From contig DNJC01000018.1 of NCBI GenBank assembly GCA_003490025.1, positions 16,217 through 80,216 on the forward strand: a stretch of DNA of 64,000 nt. Direction: 5' to 3'. This DNA is from Geobacter sp. (GTDB lineage Bacteria > Desulfobacterota > Desulfuromonadia > Geobacterales > Geobacteraceae). Every line of letters starts with the position of its first letter. Position 1 is the stretch's first letter. The notes beneath the pieces were generated by a model. The model was not told the origin of the DNA. It worked only from the letters and a program-made list of their open reading frames with translations, and did not search any database. A program made the position numbers and the translations under genes. Below, in pieces: positions 61,489 to 64,000 of the stretch.

Positions 61489-62724
61489 TCACCAGCTGCG
61501 GCGGAGGGCGAGGATGAGGCGCCGCGCTCCCTGCAGCGCCCCCAGGGGGCCTTTCTCGGAGCCGTAGGGGACGTCCCCCCCGACGGTGAGCTTCCAGGTG
61601 TCGGTGACGTTGTAGCCGACCTCTCCCTTCAGAAGCCCGTCGCCGCGCTTGAGCCCCGCCGTCCAGACCACCTTCCACGCGCCCCACTCCTCGCTCCGGT
61701 TCCAGGCGGTGATGAGGGCCGGCAGGAGCGCCCGGTCGAAGAGAAGGGTTGCATCGATCGGGGGATCGATGGCGTTGGCGGCAAGGGTGATGAGGAGTGT
61801 TCCGTCGCCGAACCCCCTTTCCGCGCTGAGCGTCCCTATCACTGCGTCGCCGAGTTCCGCGTCGCCGGAGAAGAGCGCCGCGGCCTCCCCCCTGAGGACG
61901 TAGGGGCCGGCGACCCGGGAGACCTCGACGCCGACCGCGTCCTCGTGCGCGTAGCGGCGGTCGACGGAGATGACGGGGGGACCGCCCCGCTGCTGCGCGG
62001 GATCCAGCCGGAACTCGAGAAGGGGCGCGGGGCGAATCCCGGACCTGGCCCAGACGCCGGTGTCCCAGTCTCCCCAGGTGGCGAGGAGGCGCAGGGCGGC
62101 GAAGCCGAAAACGGGAGGGGCGTCCTCCTCCTCGACGAGTTGCGTCCCCTGCGGGAGGACCCCCCTCCCGATCGGGGCGTTGCGGCTCCCCAGAGGCGGG
62201 AGGCGCCAGGGCGTGGTGACCGGCACCACGACCGCCTGGTACCTGACGTTTTGCTCCTGCCCGCTCAGGCGGAGTGCCCAGAGCGGCAGCTTCTCGTCCG
62301 CAAAGGGGTCGGTGAGGTCGCGGGGGAGGAAGGCGTCGGCGGGGGAGTAGCCGTCGGTCTTCCCCCAGCCGAACTGGAAGCGCCCCAGCTCCAGGTCGTG
62401 GGAGGGGGGCAGCGGAAGGCGCACCCAGAGTTCCGGCAGCGCGACGGGGGTGCGCCTCGACCTGCGGTCGGCGGGGTCGAAGGTGAAATCCCTACTCTCG
62501 GGGGAGGTGATCCACTCGGCACGCAGCGACCCGGTGAACTGGGCCTCGGCGTGCTTTTGCTCCCACTTCCCGAAAAGCGTCCCCCACCCGGCCCCGTGGG
62601 GGTCGCCGGCGGAGCGCTCGTCGTAGGCGAAACCCTTCACTTCGGCATAGCCGGAGAACCCCTCTGCGAAGGCGGGGCAGGGGGAAAGGAGCAGCAGCAG
62701 GAGAAGAAGGCGAGCCCTGGTCAA
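61489..62724 (-). CDS. Outer-membrane beta-barrel protein (DUF1302-like neighbourhood type)
   Basis: The start is TTG 62724, overlapping the upstream stop by 4 bp (TTGA), with GAGGGGGG just before it. The ~411-residue protein has a signal peptide (ARLLLLLLLLSPCPAFA), then beta-strand-rich sequence (GSLRAEWITSPESRDF; LELGRFQFGWGKTDGYSPAD) and a C-terminal LALRRSW ending in Trp. It fits the barrel that accompanies LolA-like and FtsX-permease genes in envelope export loci. It probably works with the two genes upstream in one operon. Exact substrate unknown. Confidence 0.8.
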   Translation of the reverse strand: MTRARLLLLLLLLSPCPAFAEGFSGYAEVKGFAYDERSAGDPHGAGWGTLFGKWEQKHAEAQFTGSLRAEWITSPESRDFTFDPADRRSRRTPVALPELWVRLPLPPSHDLELGRFQFGWGKTDGYSPADAFLPRDLTDPFADEKLPLWALRLSGQEQNVRYQAVVVPVTTPWRLPPLGSRNAPIGRGVLPQGTQLVEEEDAPPVFGFAALRLLATWGDWDTGVWARSGIRPAPLLEFRLDPAQQRGGPPVISVDRRYAHEDAVGVEVSRVAGPYVLRGEAAALFSGDAELGDAVIGTLSAERGFGDGTLLITLAANAIDPPIDATLLFDRALLPALITAWNRSEEWGAWKVVWTAGLKRGDGLLKGEVGYNVTDTWKLTVGGDVPYGSEKGPLGALQGARRLILALRRSW

Positions 62725-63527
62725 TCGCCCCCCTCGCGGGTCAGGTTCTGCAGCGTGAAGCGGCTGGCGGGATGAGGGCGGTTGAAGGAGATCTGCTTCA
62801 GGTTGACCGTGGTCCTGCTTCCCTTCTTCAGGTCTTTCATCTCCATCCTGGTCGCCACCCAGTGCCCCTCCACGTTCTTGATCTCCGAGAGAACCAGCCT
62901 CTTGGCGGGTTCCTTTTCGCCCTTGCGGTACAGGTCCTCGCGCACCAGGTACAGGATGTCCTTGCGCAGGTAAAGGATCAGCTTCTGGTAGATCGACTTC
63001 GCCCCCTTCTCCAGGGGGATGGCGGTGATGACGTAGCACGGTTGCCCTTCGACGACCTCCTCGCCGGAAAGCGACACCTTGTACTTCTCGTGGTCGAACT
63101 CCTCCATGTCCTCGTAGTTGAAGTCGGTCCCGACGAAGGAGGCGTCGCGGTCCTGGGGGGCGATCCGGCGCTCCCTCTTCATGGAGGGGAGGTAGAGCCA
63201 CTGGTCCGGGTTCTCCGCACCCGGGCGCGACAGCGAGAGGAAGCCGACCCCCTTCACCTCCGGGGGGTCTGTGAAGCGTATCAGGTTCCTGGCGTCACCC
63301 GCGTACCCTTCGCGGTAGCTTTTCCACCCCTTCTTCCGGACCTTCCCCTCCTTGTTCACCACGGTGAGATCCCCCGAATACTGCTGGGTCTTGGTCCGGT
63401 GCCGGCTCTCGCTCTCCTTGAGGAGCGCCCGGGCATCGGGGGCGGCCAGGGCGAGCCCGGCCCAAAGCGAGGCGAGCAGCACGGCGGCAACGGCTGCCGA
63501 TACGGTTCTTGCAACTTTTGGAATCAT
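62721..63527 (-). CDS. LolA-like outer membrane lipoprotein-sorting family protein
   Basis: From ATG 63527, preceded by GGAGGTG, the ~268-residue protein has a signal peptide (VAAVLLASLWAGLALAAPD) and the LolA-like beta-fold family pattern (KESESRHRTKTQQYSGDLTV; LYLPSMKRERRIA; SFVGTDFNYEDME). The family carries lipids or lipoproteins through the periplasm or acts with an ABC/RND-type exporter. It overlaps the barrel gene by 4 bp and lies 20 bp downstream of the permease gene. Confidence 0.88.
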   Translation of the reverse strand: MIPKVARTVSAAVAAVLLASLWAGLALAAPDARALLKESESRHRTKTQQYSGDLTVVNKEGKVRKKGWKSYREGYAGDARNLIRFTDPPEVKGVGFLSLSRPGAENPDQWLYLPSMKRERRIAPQDRDASFVGTDFNYEDMEEFDHEKYKVSLSGEEVVEGQPCYVITAIPLEKGAKSIYQKLILYLRKDILYLVREDLYRKGEKEPAKRLVLSEIKNVEGHWVATRMEMKDLKKGSRTTVNLKQISFNRPHPASRFTLQNLTREGGD

Positions 63528-63547
63528 CGATACACCTCCGATTAAAA

Positions 63548-64000
63548 TCATTCGTACTCTATCGCCTCGGTCACCTTGACCCTCGCCGCCTGCCGGGCCG
63601 GAATCCAGGCGGCCAGGAACGACACCAGCGGCAGGGCGACCAGGAGCTGCCCCAGTACGTCCCAAGGGTATTGATGCGACATGCTCCAGCCGGTGAAGGC
63701 CGTGGCGACGGGGCCTTCCATGAAGGCGGCGAAGAGGTTGCCCGCCGGAAGCGACAGGACGAGCCCCACAAGGGCCAGCACCAGGGCCTCCAGCACGACG
63801 CTGCGGGCGATCTGGCCCGGGAGCGCCCCCAGCGCCTTCAGGATCCCTATCTCCCGGGTCCGCTCCGCCACCGAGATGAGCAGCGAGGTGACGATCCCCA
63901 GGAAGGCGACACCCAGGGCGAGGATGACGGTGATGCGCATGACGGCGTAGAAGGCGTCGATGGCCTTGCCGATTTCCTCCTTGAATTCGCGCCGGGTCGA
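63548..64000 (-). CDS. FtsX/MacB-type ABC transporter permease, C-terminal part
   Basis: The frame is open to the window edge, so only the last ~150 codons are seen. The typical FtsX core is present: GIVTSLLISVAERTREIGIL then KALGALPGQIARSVVLEALV, two more membrane segments and the C-terminal AAWIPARQAARVKVTEAIEY. It would pair with an ATPase encoded outside the window, driving movement of a lipid or lipoprotein between membranes together with the LolA-like and barrel proteins. Confidence 0.9.
   Translation of the reverse strand, partial: STRREFKEEIGKAIDAFYAVMRITVILALGVAFLGIVTSLLISVAERTREIGILKALGALPGQIARSVVLEALVLALVGLVLSLPAGNLFAAFMEGPVATAFTGWSMSHQYPWDVLGQLLVALPLVSFLAAWIPARQAARVKVTEAIEYE

Noticed and set aside
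62725..63201. Upstream in-frame extension of the beta-barrel gene
   Set aside because: It lies opposite in frame to the LolA-like gene and has no signal peptide; the TTG start overlaps that gene's stop and directly precedes a signal peptide.

Overview
The window looks like chromosomal DNA of a Geobacter-like member of the Desulfuromonadota (for example the Geomonas/Citrifermentans group). This is inferred from the high GC content, an exosortase/EpsI-type exopolysaccharide locus with a PrsT-like TPR lipoprotein, a cyclic-nucleotide-binding/NosR-like Fe-S membrane fusion, and a LolA-like/beta-barrel/FtsX-permease set. No rRNA gene, intact tRNA or CRISPR array is visible.

Region 1 (1-19,764, all on +) is an exopolysaccharide locus. 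It holds the end of a beta-helix protein, two glycosyltransferases (GT2 and GT4), a polysaccharide deacetylase, a two-domain oxidoreductase, a heparinase II/III-type protein, a WecG/TagA-type transferase, an exosortase fused to an EpsI domain, a WecA/MraY-type initiating transferase, a TPR lipoprotein, an outer-membrane export protein, a beta-barrel, a chain-length determinant, a BY-kinase-like ATPase and WecC. WecA-, WecG- and WecC-type proteins together suggest a lipid-linked GlcNAc-ManNAcA start of the repeat unit. It ends at a strong hairpin (19,805-19,838), facing a Tat-exported metallophosphoesterase and a Ppk1-family protein whose usual autophosphorylated His is Tyr.

Region 2 (about 24,000-31,700) is accessory DNA with lower GC. 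A tyrosine recombinase on - lies beside paired direct repeats and a 3' fragment of tRNA-Phe (a candidate attachment site). To its right are a Fic protein with a degenerate catalytic motif and an operator-rich promoter, three genes of unknown function (one frameshifted), and a DUF6364-like/PIN toxin-antitoxin pair with its own promoter and operators.

Region 3 (31,728-51,256) holds a roughly 3,060-residue cyclic beta-1,2-glucan synthase (NdvB type), a RelA/SpoT-domain alarmone synthetase, a lipoprotein, an outer-membrane barrel, a HEPN/MNT (HepT/MntA-like) pair, a large secreted protein with a TIM-barrel-like core and dockerin-like tail, and a GNAT-histidine kinase fusion.

Region 4 (51,779-58,236) is the best candidate for an undescribed system. 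Four tightly spaced genes encode an exported TPR protein, an Hcp-family protein with a Sec signal peptide, a TPR-methyltransferase and an exported caspase-like peptidase; an unknown membrane-anchored protein follows. The first and fourth proteins share a domain with two CX3C motifs that I do not recognise.

Region 5 (58,320-64,000) contains a MazE/AbrB-like antitoxin remnant and, on -, a cNMP-binding/degenerate sigma54-AAA/NosR-like fusion, a beta-barrel protein, a LolA-like protein and the end of an FtsX-type ABC permease. Small GC-rich palindromic repeats recur between genes.
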